From: an uncultured Bacillaceae bacterium
Lineage (GTDB): Bacteria > Bacillota > Bacilli > Bacillales > Bacillaceae_L
Assembly: GCA_947497585.1 (NCBI GenBank)
Contig: CANMHG010000007.1
Location: 142,496-206,495, forward strand
Length of the DNA: 64,000 bases
Reading direction: 5' to 3'
In this document: in pieces, positions 10,760 to 21,819 of the stretch
Layout: every line of letters begins with the position of its first letter
Numbering within the stretch: the stretch's first letter is position 1
Program-made: the position numbers and the translations under genes
Notes under the pieces: generated by a model
The model's input: the letters and a program-made list of their open reading frames with translations, nothing else
Databases searched by the model: none
What the model was told of the DNA's origin: nothing

Positions 10760-10935
10760 AATTTGAATATAGGCCGTTCCTTTGCGCTGCAGGCACTTGT
10801 TTTCCGCGGGGAGGAAAAAGGAAGGTTATTTTCACTGCCGTGAAAAAACCCACTCCTCGACGTTCCGTCTGCGGGGTCTCGACCTTTCCTCAACTTCTGA
10901 GCAGGAGTCAAGTGCCTTCCGCTCCAATCCACTCT
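10760..10935 (-). repeat. Interspersed structured repeat, type A, copy 1 (inverted, with hairpin insertion)
   Basis: The reverse complement reads TTGGAGCGGAAGGCACTTG, ACTCCTGC, GAGACCCCGCAG, then CCCGCGG and CAAGTGCCTGCAGCGCAAAG, and ends AAGGAACGG. The inner region after GAGGAG carries an extra hairpin, TTTTCAC-GGCA-GTGAAAA, absent from the copies near 26.7 and 32.1 kb. It lies 20 bases past the icmF terminator, and no gene lies between it and rpoE. Confidence 0.8.
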
Positions 10936-11097
10936 GGTGTTAAATAAAGTTAGAAGTAACAATAAAGTGAGAATAGCTATTAGATTCTCTATAGTGAATA
11001 ATTCTACGTTGGAACATAGTTAATAACTGAATTGTAGTATTTTAGAAAGTTTTTCAAAAGGTTTGTGCTTGTAAAAGTCATCATTGATTTCTTAGTT

Positions 11098-11225
11098 ATA
11101 AATGGGAGTCCAAACCACGAGACTCCTGCGGGATGCACAGTGGACGTGAGACCCCGCAGCGAAGGAACGAGCGAGGAGGCTCACGAACTGCCCGCGGAAA
11201 GCGAGTGGTTTGGGCGACCATTTAT
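11098..11225 (+). repeat. Interspersed structured repeat, type B, copy 1
   Basis: Core GAGACTCCTGCGGG, GAGACCCCGCAGCG, GAGGAGGCTC and CCGCGGAAAGCGAGTGG. The outer arms ATAAATGG...CCAAACCAC (11098-11118) pair with GTGGTTTGG...CCATTTAT (11205-11225). These arms match no other copy. The rest of the gap from icmF to rpoE (10702-11438) holds no gene that I can support. Confidence 0.8.
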
Positions 11226-11309
11226 TTGTATAAACCATGTAATTGGTGTTTTTTAAAGAATTTCACCACATTCCTCACATTAACCTAGCATAAACTGGTT
11301 GATTTTGTT

Positions 11310-11315
11310 TATAAT
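11310..11315 (+). promoter_or_regulatory. Possible -10 element for rpoE
   Basis: A perfect TATAAT lies 124 bases before rpoE, without a recognisable -35 box. Confidence 0.3.
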
Positions 11316-11438
11316 GAATGGTATGTATTCTAGGAGGGAGTATCTTCCTGTTTAGGATAATACTTTAGGACATCATATGTTCTACATACATAACGACATC
11401 GCTTATAAATGTTATTTACATAGAAAGGGAGTGCACGG

Positions 11439-12053
11439 ATGAGTTTAGATCAATACTCACCAGAGGAACTTAAAGAAATGTCTATGCTTGAAGCAGCATT
11501 AGAAATTTTCCACAGCCGCAAAGAAGCAATTGCATTCAATGATTTAGTAGCAGAAATCAAAAAAGTGCTAAATAAATCAGATGAGGAAATTCAAGCAAGA
11601 ATTTCACAATTTTATACAGACTTAAACTTCGATGGTCGTTTCCTTAGCCTTGGAGAAAATCGTTGGGGCTTAAGAAGCTGGTATCCATATGAACAAGTAG
11701 ATGAAGAGGTTCACGTTGTAGCCAAGCCTAAGAAGAAAAAAGGCAAGAAGAAAGATGACGATGAAGATTTAGACTTAGTAGACTTCGATGAGCTTGATGA
11801 AGAAGACTTAGAGTTTGATGACATCGACGACTTTGACGATGATTCAGATGACGATGATGATACAGATGATGATTATGAAGTTGACGACGATGATGACGAT
11901 GATGACGACGATGATGACGACGATCTGATTGATGATGATCTAGATGAGCTTGATGACGATCTTGACGACGACTTAGACGATGACGAAGATTTAGATGAGG
12001 AAGATGAAGATCTTGATCTAGATGAATTTGAAGAAGAAGACGACGATAAGTAA
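11439..12053 (+). CDS. rpoE: RNA polymerase delta subunit
   Basis: A 204-residue delta subunit that binds core RNA polymerase, speeds recycling and tunes promoter selectivity. The N-terminal HARE-HTH domain spans about residues 10-90 ([22 protein letters not shown]). A basic [10 protein letters not shown] stretch follows, then a tail made almost only of Asp and Glu, including a long Asp run. The start follows AAAGGGAG. It lies directly before pyrG as in B. subtilis. The Asp/Glu-rich tail is expected for the family. Confidence 0.97.
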   Translation: MSLDQYSPEELKEMSMLEAALEIFHSRKEAIAFNDLVAEIKKVLNKSDEEIQARISQFYTDLNFDGRFLSLGENRWGLRSWYPYEQVDEEVHVVAKPKKKKGKKKDDDEDLDLVDFDELDEEDLEFDDIDDFDDDSDDDDDTDDDYEVDDDDDDDDDDDDDDLIDDDLDELDDDLDDDLDDDEDLDEEDEDLDLDEFEEEDDDK

Positions 12054-12068
12054 GTTTTCAAATCTATC

Positions 12069-12097
12069 TTGACTTTTCAAAAGTAACTATGTAGAAT
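12069..12097 (+). promoter_or_regulatory. pyrG promoter
   Basis: TTGACT (12069-12074), a 17-base spacer and TAGAAT (12092-12097) form a sigma-A promoter. Eight bases downstream the transcript would start at GGGCTCTTT (12105), the start sequence known to allow repeated G addition at pyrG. Confidence 0.85.
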
Positions 12098-12104
12098 ACT
12101 TTTT

Positions 12105-12186
12105 GGGCTCTTTAAAAAAGAACTATCATTATGTAAATGAACCGCTCCCCTTACCTTGCTTGGTAAGTGGGAGCTTTTTTATTTTA
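12105..12186 (+). promoter_or_regulatory. pyrG leader: CTP-sensitive reiterative-transcription attenuator
   Basis: The start GGGCTCTTT is followed by a terminator hairpin, GCTCCCCTTACC (from 12144) with GGTAAGTGGGAGC, then TTTTTT. In B. subtilis low CTP causes extra G residues at the transcript 5' end. These pair with the C/U-rich left arm of the terminator and prevent termination. All parts are present here: the GGGC start, the CUCCCC-containing arm and the terminator. Confidence 0.85.
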
Positions 12187-12253
12187 TCCGATTCCCCTAT
12201 TAGCATCTTCAAATTACTTGAAATGTTTTTACATTATTTTGTGCAAACTTTAA

Positions 12254-13891
<1,638 letters not shown>

Positions 13892-13893
13892 TA

Positions 13894-13933
13894 AAAAAAT
13901 CCTAGTGCACAAGCTGCATTAGGATTTTTTTTG
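13894..13933. terminator. Bidirectional terminator between pyrG and ywjG
   Basis: AATCCTAGTGCA pairs with a TGCATTAGGATT-like arm, flanked by A-run on the left and T-run on the right, so it can serve both convergent genes. Confidence 0.85.
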
Positions 13934-13935
13934 CT

Positions 13936-14490
13936 TTATTCTTCTTCCTCTTCTTCTAGGTATTCTTCAACCATCTCTTTTATGGAAAAGGCTAGTCCAT
14001 AGTAGGCATATAGGGCTGTAATGCTTGAAGGAAAACCAAAACGATTGCCAACATCATCAGGAATGAGGGGTTTAATTAATTTTGAATCAATATGAATATC
14101 TACAATCTTATCTAGAGAAGAACCTTCACTATTCGGTACTAAAGCAGAGATTGCAACAACCTCAATTCCTTTAGTAGTAAGGTTTTGTGCCAAATTAATT
14201 GCATCCTCATCTGTTGAAAAACGGGTGACAAGCAGAACTCGATCGACAGGACTAACTTCAGCCATCTGTTTAGTTTCGTCTATAAGGGGTGCTGCGGATA
14301 TCATTGGCTCCTGTCCGATTGTGGCTTCTAGAGTAACGGCCTCCATTTCAGCAAAACCGTGTATGTAAATAGTACCTTCGCCAATCGCAGCTTGTGCTAA
14401 TAGTCTTGCTCCATCCTCAATCGCCATTTGTTCTTTTTCTTGTATTTTTGTAAACAAGCCTTGAAGCTGTGTTGTGAAAATTTTCAACAT
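13936..14490 (-). CDS. ywjG: DUF2529 protein YwjG
   Basis: A 184-residue protein beginning MLKIFTTQLQGLFTK, with an SIS-like sugar-phosphate-binding fold suggested by GEGTIYIHGFAEME and VLLVTRFSTDE. It ends in a run of Glu. The longer frame to 14625 is rejected because AAGGAG lies just ahead of the ATG at 14490. The reversed orientation between pyrG and spo0F matches B. subtilis. No biochemical function is known to me. Confidence 0.85.
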   Translation of the reverse strand: MLKIFTTQLQGLFTKIQEKEQMAIEDGARLLAQAAIGEGTIYIHGFAEMEAVTLEATIGQEPMISAAPLIDETKQMAEVSPVDRVLLVTRFSTDEDAINLAQNLTTKGIEVVAISALVPNSEGSSLDKIVDIHIDSKLIKPLIPDDVGNRFGFPSSITALYAYYGLAFSIKEMVEEYLEEEEEE

Positions 14491-14566
14491 AGTAATTCGA
14501 CTCCTTTCTACCTCTTTTTCACCTCTATTATATAAATAAATCGAAAAAAAACGAATTAAGAAGTAA

Positions 14567-14623
14567 TTTGTCGATAACCTCTTGTCAAAAAAAGGAGGAA
14601 TGTGAGAAGGTTTAGTAGAATAC
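14567..14623 (+). promoter_or_regulatory. spo0F control region: candidate 0A boxes and sigma-H promoter
   Basis: TTTGTCGAT (14567-14575) and TTGTCAAAA (14582-14590) resemble Spo0A boxes. AGGAAT (14596-14601) and GTAGAATA ending at 14622 have the spacing of a sigma-H promoter (16 bases from AGGAAT to GAAT). Both are known regulators of spo0F in B. subtilis. Confidence 0.6.
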
Positions 14624-14724
14624 AAAGATGATAGAAAATGCTAATTGAGAAAATAAGAGGTATTACCGTTAAACAGTGAAATTCGGATTAAATAATAAAA
14701 TAAATTTTAGAGGTGTTGTGTCAG

Positions 14725-15093
14725 ATGACAGAGAAAATTTTAATTGTGGACGATCAGTATGGAATTCGTATCTTACTAAATGAAGTATTTCAAAAAGAAG
14801 GATATACAACGTTTCAAGCGGCTAATGGGTATCAGGCTATAGATATCGTAGAGAAGCATTCTCCTGATCTTGTTTTACTTGATATGAAAATTCCTGGAAT
14901 GGATGGAATTGAAATCTTAAAGCGATTAAAAGCAATTAATCAGGAAATTCGAGTAATTATTATGACTGCCTATGGCGAGCTAGATATGATTCAAGAAGCA
15001 AAAGATCTAGGAGCTATTACTCACTTCGCAAAACCTTTCGACATTGACGAAATTCGTGCAGCTGTAAAAAAGCATGTTAAGGTTGGGTCATAG
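14725..15093 (+). CDS. spo0F: Sporulation phosphorelay response regulator Spo0F
   Basis: A 122-residue single receiver domain that accepts phosphate from sporulation kinases and passes it to Spo0B. The acidic pocket is in ILIVDDQYG, the phospho-acceptor is D53 ([10 protein letters not shown]), and MTAYGE and HFAKPFD hold the conserved Thr/Ala and Lys. The sequence is almost identical to B. subtilis Spo0F. The ATG at 14725 lies 9 bases after AGAGGTG, while the GTG at 14713 overlaps that site and is rejected. Confidence 0.97.
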   Translation: MTEKILIVDDQYGIRILLNEVFQKEGYTTFQAANGYQAIDIVEKHSPDLVLLDMKIPGMDGIEILKRLKAINQEIRVIIMTAYGELDMIQEAKDLGAITHFAKPFDIDEIRAAVKKHVKVGS

Positions 15094-15259
15094 TATTTTA
15101 TTGCAAATATCAAAAGACGCAAAAAATTCATAAATCAATGTAAGAGCTTACACATAAGAATGGCGTGGTTTCAATGATTTAGAGTGTTTTTATGGTTATT
15201 GCGCATTCTTTTTTTAGTTGATATGCTATGTACTGTAAATAACCTAAAGTTTTTACCTT

Positions 15260-15284
15260 AAGAGGTAATTATCAACTACCTCTT
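15260..15284 (+). promoter_or_regulatory. Hairpin upstream of fbaA
   Basis: AAGAGGTA (15260-15267) pairs with TACCTCTT (15277-15284). No T-run follows. The rest of the 282-base gap between spo0F and fbaA shows nothing else I can name. Confidence 0.4.
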
Positions 15285-15375
15285 TAAAGATACATATCAT
15301 TTATCGTCAAGGGTAATCCTACTAAATAGGAACTTTGGGAACAGGTAAGTATACGTACATAAGGAGGATAAAGTC

Positions 15376-16239
15376 ATGCCTTTAGTTTCAATGACAGAAA
15401 TGCTTAATAAAGCAAAAGCAGAGGGATATGCAGTTGGTCAATTCAACCTAAATAACCTAGAATTCACACAAGCAATTTTACAAGCAGCTCAAGAAGAAAA
15501 CTCACCGGTTATCTGTGGTGTATCTGAAGGGGCAGCTCGTTATATGGGCGGTTTCAAAACAGTTGTTGCTATGGTTAAAGCACTTATGGAGGATTATAAA
15601 GTTACAGTTCCAGTTGCAATCCACCTAGACCATGGGTCAAGTTTTGAAAAATGTGCTGAGGCAATTCATGCTGGATTTACATCAGTTATGATTGACGGGT
15701 CTCACCATCCACTTGAAGAAAATATCGCAATCACTAAAAAAGTAGTTGAATTAGCTCACATTCACGGTGTTTCTGTAGAAGCAGAACTTGGTCGTATTGG
15801 TGGTCAAGAAGATGACTTAATCGTTGACGATGCAGAAGCAGCCTATGCAATTCCATCAGAGTGTGATCAACTAGTTCGCGAAACGGGTGTAGATTGCTTT
15901 GCACCAGCATTAGGTTCAGTACATGGACCTTACAAAGGTGAGCCGAACTTAGGATTTGATCGCATGAAGGAAGTTATGGAATTAACAGGTATTCCTCTAG
16001 TGCTACACGGAGGAACAGGTATTCCAACAAAAGACATCCAAAAAGCCATTTCATTAGGTACTGCAAAGATTAATGTAAATACAGAAAATCAAATTTCATC
16101 TGCGAAAGTTATTCGCGAAGTTTTAGCTGAAAAGCCGAATGAATACGATCCACGTAAATTCTTAGGTCCAGCTAGAGATGCAATTAGAGAAACTGTAAAA
16201 GGCAAAATGCGTGAATTTGGATCTGCTCAAAAAGCATAA
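15376..16239 (+). CDS. fbaA: Fructose-1,6-bisphosphate aldolase, class II
   Basis: A 287-residue zinc aldolase that splits or forms fructose 1,6-bisphosphate. The class II signature [12 protein letters not shown] holds zinc-binding His and catalytic Asp. [14 protein letters not shown] and LHGGTGIP are phosphate- and metal-binding loops. A textbook AAGGAGG site precedes the ATG. It is followed by its own terminator, then tal. The neighbours tal and glpX make this a glycolysis, gluconeogenesis and pentose-phosphate block. Confidence 0.97.
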   Translation: MPLVSMTEMLNKAKAEGYAVGQFNLNNLEFTQAILQAAQEENSPVICGVSEGAARYMGGFKTVVAMVKALMEDYKVTVPVAIHLDHGSSFEKCAEAIHAGFTSVMIDGSHHPLEENIAITKKVVELAHIHGVSVEAELGRIGGQEDDLIVDDAEAAYAIPSECDQLVRETGVDCFAPALGSVHGPYKGEPNLGFDRMKEVMELTGIPLVLHGGTGIPTKDIQKAISLGTAKINVNTENQISSAKVIREVLAEKPNEYDPRKFLGPARDAIRETVKGKMREFGSAQKA

Positions 16240-16260
16240 TTTAAAATAAAAATTACTTAT

Positions 16261-16296
16261 AAAGCCGCCTCTCAACTAGTGGCGGTTTTATTTTTC
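16261..16296 (+). terminator. Terminator after fbaA
   Basis: GCCGCC and GGCGGT arms around TCTCAACTAGT, followed by TTTTATTTTT. Confidence 0.8.
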
Positions 16297-16336
16297 ATTT
16301 ACATAAAATCAGAACAACACTAGGGAGGAAAATCAA

Positions 16337-16981
16337 ATGAAATTTTTTATCGATACAGCAAACTTACACGAAATTAAAGAAGCACATGCGTTAGGTGTTC
16401 TTTCAGGAGTAACAACAAATCCAAGTTTGGTAGCAAAAGAAGATATCACATTCGAAGATCGTCTAAAAGAAATCACAGAGGTAGTCTCAGGTTCAGTTAG
16501 TGCAGAAGTAATTGCAACTGATTGGGAAGGTATGATCTCTGAAGGACTAGAACTTGCGAAAATTGCTCCGAACATTACGATAAAAGTCCCAATGACTCCA
16601 GACGGACTAAAAGCTGTAAAGGTATTTAAGGAAAAAGGAATCAAGACAAATGTAACCCTTATTTTTACTGCAAACCAAGCATTACTAGCTGCCCGTGCAG
16701 GTGCATCATACGTTTCACCATTCTTAGGAAGATTAGACGATATCGGCCACAACGGCTTAGACCTAATCTCAACAATATCAGAAATCTTTACAGTACACGG
16801 AATTGACGCAGAAATCATTGCTGCATCTATCAGACACCCATTACACATCACAGAAGCAGCACTAAGAGGCGCCCATATCGCAACAGTACCATACAAAGTC
16901 ATCCTACAACTATTCAACCACCCACTAACAGACCAAGGAATCGAAAAATTCCTAGAAGACTGGAACAATCGAAATAAATAG
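16337..16981 (+). CDS. tal: Transaldolase, small (TalC/YwjH) type
   Basis: A 214-residue transaldolase of the short subfamily, which moves a dihydroxyacetone unit between sugar phosphates. The Schiff-base Lys is K83 (NITIKVPMT). The N-terminal [16 protein letters not shown] and GVTTNPSL are typical. AGGGAGG precedes the ATG. The last ~250 bases are notably richer in A and C at third positions than the first half. Confidence 0.93.
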   Translation: MKFFIDTANLHEIKEAHALGVLSGVTTNPSLVAKEDITFEDRLKEITEVVSGSVSAEVIATDWEGMISEGLELAKIAPNITIKVPMTPDGLKAVKVFKEKGIKTNVTLIFTANQALLAARAGASYVSPFLGRLDDIGHNGLDLISTISEIFTVHGIDAEIIAASIRHPLHITEAALRGAHIATVPYKVILQLFNHPLTDQGIEKFLEDWNNRNK

Positions 16982-17035
16982 GATATCTTATTTGTTTTTT
17001 ATTGCATGTTAAACCATTACTAATATAAGTAACCT

Positions 17036-17160
17036 GTTAATTTCAGCTGAAGGTGCGAGACTCCTGCGGGAGAAGTGCGTCATCGGGAGACCTCGCAGGC
17101 GAACGCCGAGGAGGCTCCCGGACCACCCGCGGAAAGCGAGCGCCTTCAGCTGAAATTAAC
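17036..17160 (+). repeat. Interspersed structured repeat, type B, copy 2
   Basis: Core GCGAGACTCCTGCGGG, GGGAGACCTCGCAGGCG, GAGGAGGCTC and CCGCGGAAAGCGAG. The outer arms GTTAATTTCAGCTGAAGG (17036-17053) and CCTTCAGCTGAAATTAAC (17143-17160) are a perfect 18-bp inverted repeat found in no other copy. It occupies the centre of the gap between tal and murAB. Confidence 0.85.
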
Positions 17161-17347
17161 TATTTGTACTGCAAACCTATTTCATAACCTAAATGACGTA
17201 TGTAAAAAATAGGACTAAAGAACAAAAATATGAAAAAGTTTTCTTTTTAATACATGATTTTCACTTTTTCGTGTAAACTAGGAATTAATACTCGTACAGT
17301 AATGTTTATTTGTGCTGGCATAAAATTCCAATAAAAGTGAAGAGTGG

Positions 17348-17398
17348 TAAGTATATAATACATACTTAGCAGATCCAACTATCATATAGTTAGGATCT
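17348..17398 (+). promoter_or_regulatory. Two small hairpins in the murAB leader
   Basis: TAAGTAT (17348-17354) pairs with ATACTTA (17362-17368). AGATCCAACTAT (17371-17382) pairs with ATAGTTAGGATCT (17386-17398) with one bulge. They lie 35 bases before the start and may be operator or attenuation structures. Confidence 0.35.
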
Positions 17399-17432
17399 AT
17401 CAACGGTCATCTTCGCTAGAAGGGAGACTATC

Positions 17433-18719
17433 ATGGAAAAATTAAAAATCGCAGGCGGTTATCCTTTAAATGGAACGGTAAGAATCAGTGGTGCTAAAAA
17501 TAGTGCTGTTGCTTTAATTCCAGCAACGATTCTGGCAGAATCTCCAGTCAAAATTGAGGGCTTACCTGACATATCAGACGTTCAAATGCTAAGTAGTTTG
17601 CTTGAGGAAATTGGCGGTAGTGTTACGTTAAACGAAAACGAAATCATCGTTGATCCTACAAACATCGTTTCGATGCCTCTACCAAATGGAAAAGTAAAAA
17701 AATTAAGAGCTTCCTATTATTTAATGGGGGCAATGTTAGGCCGTTTTAAAAAGGCAGTGATTGGACTCCCTGGTGGATGTCACCTAGGACCACGTCCAAT
17801 TGATCAACATATAAAAGGCTTTGAGGCTCTTGGTGCAAAAGTAACAAATGAGCAAGGAGCTATTTACTTACGTGCCGATGAGCTAAAAGGTGCAAGAATT
17901 TATCTAGACGTTGTAAGTGTTGGCGCAACAATCAATATTATGTTAGCAGCTGTACGAGCAAAGGGTCGGACAATCATAGAAAATGCTGCGAAAGAACCAG
18001 AAATCATTGATGTTGCTACATTATTATCGAGTATGGGTGCTAAAATCAAAGGTGCAGGAACAGATGTTATTCGTATTGATGGAGTTGATGAGTTAAGAGG
18101 ATGTCAACACACAATTATTCCTGACCGTATTGAAGCAGGTACTTATATGATTATTGGCGCGGCAATGGGAGAAAGAGTTGTCATTGATAACGTTATTCCT
18201 CTACATCTTGAGTCTCTAATCGCAAAGTTTAGAGAAATGGGTGTTCAGGTTGAAACGAAAGATGATCAAGTTATCGTTAGTGGCACTAAAAATCTAAAAG
18301 CTGTAGATATAAAAACCTTGGTATATCCAGGATTTGCAACCGATTTACAGCAACCTTTTACATCTCTTCTTACAAAGGCAACGGGAACCGGTGTTGTTAC
18401 CGACACAATCTATGGAGCACGTTTTAAGCATATCGATGAGCTACGTAGAATGAACGCCCAAATTAAAGTAGAAGGTCGTTCTGCAATTGTCAGTGGTCCT
18501 GTAAAACTACAGGGAGCTAAGGTTAAAGCAAGTGACCTACGTGCAGGTGCAGCCCTGGTGGTGGCTGGTCTAATGGCAGAAGGTGTTACAGAGGTAACAG
18601 GACTCGATCATATAGACCGTGGTTATAGCAATCTTGTTGAGAAATTGACAGGTTTAGGTGCGACTATTTGGCGTGAAAAAATGTCAGAAGAAGAAATAGA
18701 GCAGCTTCAAAATTCATAA
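17433..18719 (+). CDS. murAB: UDP-N-acetylglucosamine 1-carboxyvinyltransferase, second copy (MurAB/MurZ)
   Basis: A 428-residue MurA paralogue catalysing the first committed step of peptidoglycan synthesis, enolpyruvyl transfer to UDP-GlcNAc. [10 protein letters not shown] binds substrate and C116 ([10 protein letters not shown]) is the catalytic Cys that fosfomycin modifies. The location after tal and before glpX/rho identifies it as MurAB rather than MurAA, which is at 62272. GAAGGGAG precedes the ATG. Confidence 0.95.
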   Translation: MEKLKIAGGYPLNGTVRISGAKNSAVALIPATILAESPVKIEGLPDISDVQMLSSLLEEIGGSVTLNENEIIVDPTNIVSMPLPNGKVKKLRASYYLMGAMLGRFKKAVIGLPGGCHLGPRPIDQHIKGFEALGAKVTNEQGAIYLRADELKGARIYLDVVSVGATINIMLAAVRAKGRTIIENAAKEPEIIDVATLLSSMGAKIKGAGTDVIRIDGVDELRGCQHTIIPDRIEAGTYMIIGAAMGERVVIDNVIPLHLESLIAKFREMGVQVETKDDQVIVSGTKNLKAVDIKTLVYPGFATDLQQPFTSLLTKATGTGVVTDTIYGARFKHIDELRRMNAQIKVEGRSAIVSGPVKLQGAKVKASDLRAGAALVVAGLMAEGVTEVTGLDHIDRGYSNLVEKLTGLGATIWREKMSEEEIEQLQNS

Positions 18720-18734
18720 ATAGAAATAACTTTG

Positions 18735-18764
18735 CTCCCACTTATCGAAAAAGTGGGAGTTTTA
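18735..18764 (+). terminator. Terminator after murAB
   Basis: CTCCCACTT (18735-18743) and AAGTGGGAG (18751-18759), followed by TTTT. Confidence 0.8.
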
Positions 18765-18825
18765 AGGTAGAATAGAATTTGTAATCGTTTGCAGTTTTGC
18801 AGTTAACGGGGGGAGGAAATTCAGT

Positions 18826-19788
18826 ATGGAAAGAAGTTTGTCAATGGAATTGGTGCGTGTCACAGAAGGCGCTGCACTTGCTTCGGCACGTTGGATGGGT
18901 CGAGGATTAAAGGACGAGGCTGATGGTGCTGCGACTTCCGCAATGCGCGATGTATTTGATACGGTCCCAATGAAAGGTACAGTAGTGATAGGTGAAGGGG
19001 AAATGGATGAAGCACCTATGCTCTATATCGGGGAAAAATTAGGGACAGGCTATGGGCCACGCGTCGATGTAGCGGTTGACCCACTTGAAGGGACAAACAT
19101 TGTTGCATCTGGAGGTTGGAATGCGTTAGCTGTACTAGCGGTTGCAGACCATGGTAATCTATTAAACGCACCGGACATGTATATGGATAAAATTGCAGTT
19201 GGACCAGAAGCAGTTGGTCTAATTGATATTAATGCTTCGGTTTTAGATAATTTAAAAGCTGTTGCGAAAGCGAAAAACAAAGATATTGAAGATATCGTAG
19301 CGACTGTTCTAAATCGTCCACGTCATGAACATATTATTGCTCAATTGCGAGAAGCAGGAGCACGTATTAAGTTGATTAACGATGGAGACGTTGCTGGAGC
19401 AATTAATACAGCTTTTGATCATACAGGTGTTGATATTTTATTTGGTTCAGGTGGAGCACCTGAAGGCGTTTTAGCAGCAGTAGCTCTTAAATGTTTAGGC
19501 GGAGAAATCCAAGGTAAACTCATTCCACAAAGCGATGAAGAATTAGAGCGCTGTATAAAAATGGGACTTGATGTAAACAAAATCCTTCTAATGGAGGACC
19601 TTGTAAAAGGCGATGACGCCATCTTCGCAGCAACAGGAGTAACAGACGGAGAGCTTCTAAGAGGCGTACAATTCAAAGGCTCTACAGGCACAACCCACTC
19701 CATCGTCATGAGAGCAAAATCAGGCACCGTCCGATTCATCGACGGCCGCCACAGCCTAAAGAAAAAACCGAATTTAGTTATACGCTAG
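18826..19788 (+). CDS. glpX: Fructose-1,6-bisphosphatase, class II
   Basis: A 320-residue GlpX phosphatase producing fructose 6-phosphate in gluconeogenesis. Metal and phosphate motifs [14 protein letters not shown] and [13 protein letters not shown] are intact. The start follows GGGGGGAGGAAA. It matches YwjI of B. subtilis in position, just before rho. The final ~200 bases have a marked C-ending codon style unlike the first two thirds. Confidence 0.95.
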   Translation: MERSLSMELVRVTEGAALASARWMGRGLKDEADGAATSAMRDVFDTVPMKGTVVIGEGEMDEAPMLYIGEKLGTGYGPRVDVAVDPLEGTNIVASGGWNALAVLAVADHGNLLNAPDMYMDKIAVGPEAVGLIDINASVLDNLKAVAKAKNKDIEDIVATVLNRPRHEHIIAQLREAGARIKLINDGDVAGAINTAFDHTGVDILFGSGGAPEGVLAAVALKCLGGEIQGKLIPQSDEELERCIKMGLDVNKILLMEDLVKGDDAIFAATGVTDGELLRGVQFKGSTGTTHSIVMRAKSGTVRFIDGRHSLKKKPNLVIR

Positions 19789-19850
19789 TTTTATAAAATA
19801 GTGCTTCTCTATAATTTTTTTATATATGAAACACTTTATTTTAACGGTGA

Positions 19851-20050
19851 GTGAATTGGAGCGGAAGGCACTTGACTCCTGCGGGAGTAGAGGGAAGTTC
19901 GAGACCCCACAGGCGCAACGCGCCGAGGAGGCTCGAATCCCTCCCCGATGGGAATTCGCCCTTGAAAAAGCCGGCAGTTGGGCTTTTTCATAATTCCCCG
20001 CGGAAAGCAAGTGCCTGCAGCGAAAAGGAACGGGCAATATTCAAAGTGCA
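19851..20050 (+). repeat. Interspersed structured repeat, type A, copy 2 (with hairpin insertion)
   Basis: Same frame as other type A copies (TTGGAGCGGAAGGCACTTG ... CAAGTGCCTGCAGCG ... GGAACGG). An extra segment of about 50 bases is inserted just before the CCCGCGG box, containing the hairpin GAAAAAGCC-GGCAGTT-GGGCTTTTTC. Confidence 0.8.
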
Positions 20051-20052
20051 AT

Positions 20053-20075
20053 CAGAGTTGATCATCTCAACTCTG
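20053..20075 (+). repeat. Hairpin between type A repeat and rho
   Basis: CAGAGTTGA (20053-20061) and TCAACTCTG (20067-20075) form a perfect 9-bp stem. It may be a terminator for glpX read-through, although the following T-run is weak. Confidence 0.5.
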
Positions 20076-20110
20076 AAATCCTTTGTACATACAGGCTTTT
20101 AAAAAAACAG

Positions 20111-20140
20111 TTGATTAAAAATAGAAAAAGAGGGTACAAT
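20111..20140 (+). promoter_or_regulatory. Candidate rho promoter
   Basis: TTGATT (20111-20116), 18-base spacer, TACAAT (20135-20140). It leaves a leader of about 230 bases before rho, room for the autoregulation known for rho genes. Confidence 0.55.
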
Positions 20141-20380
20141 TAATTATTGTTAATTAACCATATTAAATTAACTTTTAAAATAAAAAGAATCAACTGCGAG
20201 AACAACTTCAAGCTATCCTTCACAATCTTCTATTAAGGAATTCCTAGGTATTTTCAAACAACAAACCATCCATAACATTTCTCACAAAATAGAATCATGT
20301 ATGGGGGAAGTTGGCTAACACTAGTTACCCAACTAGTTTTCAATGTAGATAGAAACAAAAAAATAAAGAGTGGTGTCCTA

Positions 20381-21661
20381 ATGAGTATTACAATATCAAG
20401 TTTAGAAAATATGAAGCTAAAGGAACTTTATGAATTAGCAAAAGAATATAAAGTTTCATACTACAGTAAATTATCGAAAAAAGAACTAATTTTTGCCATT
20501 TTAAAAGCTAGAGCAGAACAAGATGGTCTTCTATTCATGGAAGGTGTACTAGAAATTATTCCGTCTGAAGGCTTCGGTTTCTTAAGACCAATCAACTATT
20601 CTCCGAGCTCTGAAGATATTTATATCTCTGCCTCGCAAATACGCAGATTTGATTTAAGAAATGGTGATAAGGTATCCGGAAAGGTACGCCCACCTAAAGA
20701 AAATGAAAGATATTATGGATTGCTTCATGTAGAAGCTGTAAACGGTGATGACCCAGAATCTGCAAAAGAACGTGTGCATTTCCCTGGCTTAACTCCATTA
20801 TATCCTGACCGACAAATTATTTTAGAAACAGCTCCAAATCATTTATCAACGAGAATTATGGATTTAATTGCCCCTGTTGGATTCGGTCAACGTGGATTAA
20901 TTGTTGCCCCACCTAAAGCAGGAAAAACAATGCTTTTAAAAGAAATTGCAAACAGCATTACAACAAATAATCCAGAAGCAGAATTGATCGTTTTACTAAT
21001 TGATGAGCGTCCAGAGGAAGTAACGGATATTGAACGTTCTGTAGCAGGAGATGTTGTAAGTTCAACCTTTGATGAAGTGCCTGAAAACCATATTAAAGTG
21101 GCAGAGCTTGTATTAGAAAGAGCAATGCGTTTAGTTGAACATAAAAAAGATGTAATTATTTTAATGGATAGTATTACACGTCTAGCGCGTGCATATAACC
21201 TTGTCATTCCTCCAAGTGGACGAACACTTTCTGGGGGAATTGACCCTGCAGCATTCCATCGTCCAAAACGCTTTTTCGGTGCAGCTCGTAACATCGAAGA
21301 GGGTGGAAGCTTAACAATTTTAGCAACAGCCCTAGTTGATACTGGTTCTAGGATGGACGATGTAATTTATGAGGAGTTCAAAGGAACAGGTAACCTTGAG
21401 TTACACTTAGATCGTGCACTTTCAGAAAGACGTATTTTCCCTGCAATTGATATTCGTCGCTCTGGTACGAGAAAAGAAGAATTACTTATTCCGAAAGATC
21501 ACTTAGACAAGCTTTGGGCAATTCGTAAGACAATGTCTGATTCACCTGATTTTGCAGAAAAACTAATTCGTAAGCTAAAACAAACGAAAACAAATGCTGA
21601 ATTCTTTGAGCTATTAACAATTGAGAAAAAATCAGCACCGACAACACCAAAAAGAACATAA
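20381..21661 (+). CDS. rho: Transcription termination factor Rho
   Basis: A 426-residue RNA-dependent hexameric ATPase that ends transcripts and suppresses antisense transcription. The N-terminal Rho-N helix domain ([19 protein letters not shown]) is followed by the cold-shock-like RNA-binding domain ([11 protein letters not shown]). The Walker A motif APPKAGKTM is near residue 180, with [13 protein letters not shown] downstream. The frame opens at 20297, but the ATG at 20381 gives the family-typical [16 protein letters not shown]. Its ribosome site (AGAGTGGTG) is modest, fitting tight control. Confidence 0.96.
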   Translation: MSITISSLENMKLKELYELAKEYKVSYYSKLSKKELIFAILKARAEQDGLLFMEGVLEIIPSEGFGFLRPINYSPSSEDIYISASQIRRFDLRNGDKVSGKVRPPKENERYYGLLHVEAVNGDDPESAKERVHFPGLTPLYPDRQIILETAPNHLSTRIMDLIAPVGFGQRGLIVAPPKAGKTMLLKEIANSITTNNPEAELIVLLIDERPEEVTDIERSVAGDVVSSTFDEVPENHIKVAELVLERAMRLVEHKKDVIILMDSITRLARAYNLVIPPSGRTLSGGIDPAAFHRPKRFFGAARNIEEGGSLTILATALVDTGSRMDDVIYEEFKGTGNLELHLDRALSERRIFPAIDIRRSGTRKEELLIPKDHLDKLWAIRKTMSDSPDFAEKLIRKLKQTKTNAEFFELLTIEKKSAPTTPKRT

Positions 21662-21692
21662 TAACTTTCCTAATATTTACTTTAGGATTAAG

Positions 21693-21721
21693 TTGCAAAT
21701 CGGACCAACCCTTGTTATAAT
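21693..21721 (+). promoter_or_regulatory. rpmE promoter
   Basis: TTGCAA (21693-21698), 17-base spacer, TATAAT (21716-21721), about 100 bases before rpmE. Confidence 0.7.
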
Positions 21722-21819
21722 TTCTTCATATGTGATTCTAAGAAGAAAAAGGTTCTCCTTAACTATTCTAGAATCTATACTCTGTTTCAGATGATTCAGG
21801 GCGGAAGGAGATGAGAAGA

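Noticed and set aside
10750..11256. Short reading frames in the icmF-rpoE gap
   Set aside because: They coincide with type A and type B repeats; similar frames arise in other copies (19.8, 26.7, 32.1 kb), so they reflect the repeat, not genes.
11873..12061. Ser-rich frame on the - strand
   Set aside because: It is the complement of the Asp/Glu codon runs of rpoE.
20297..20380. Longer start of rho at 20297
   Set aside because: The added residues match no Rho N-terminus; the ATG at 20381 gives the conserved one.
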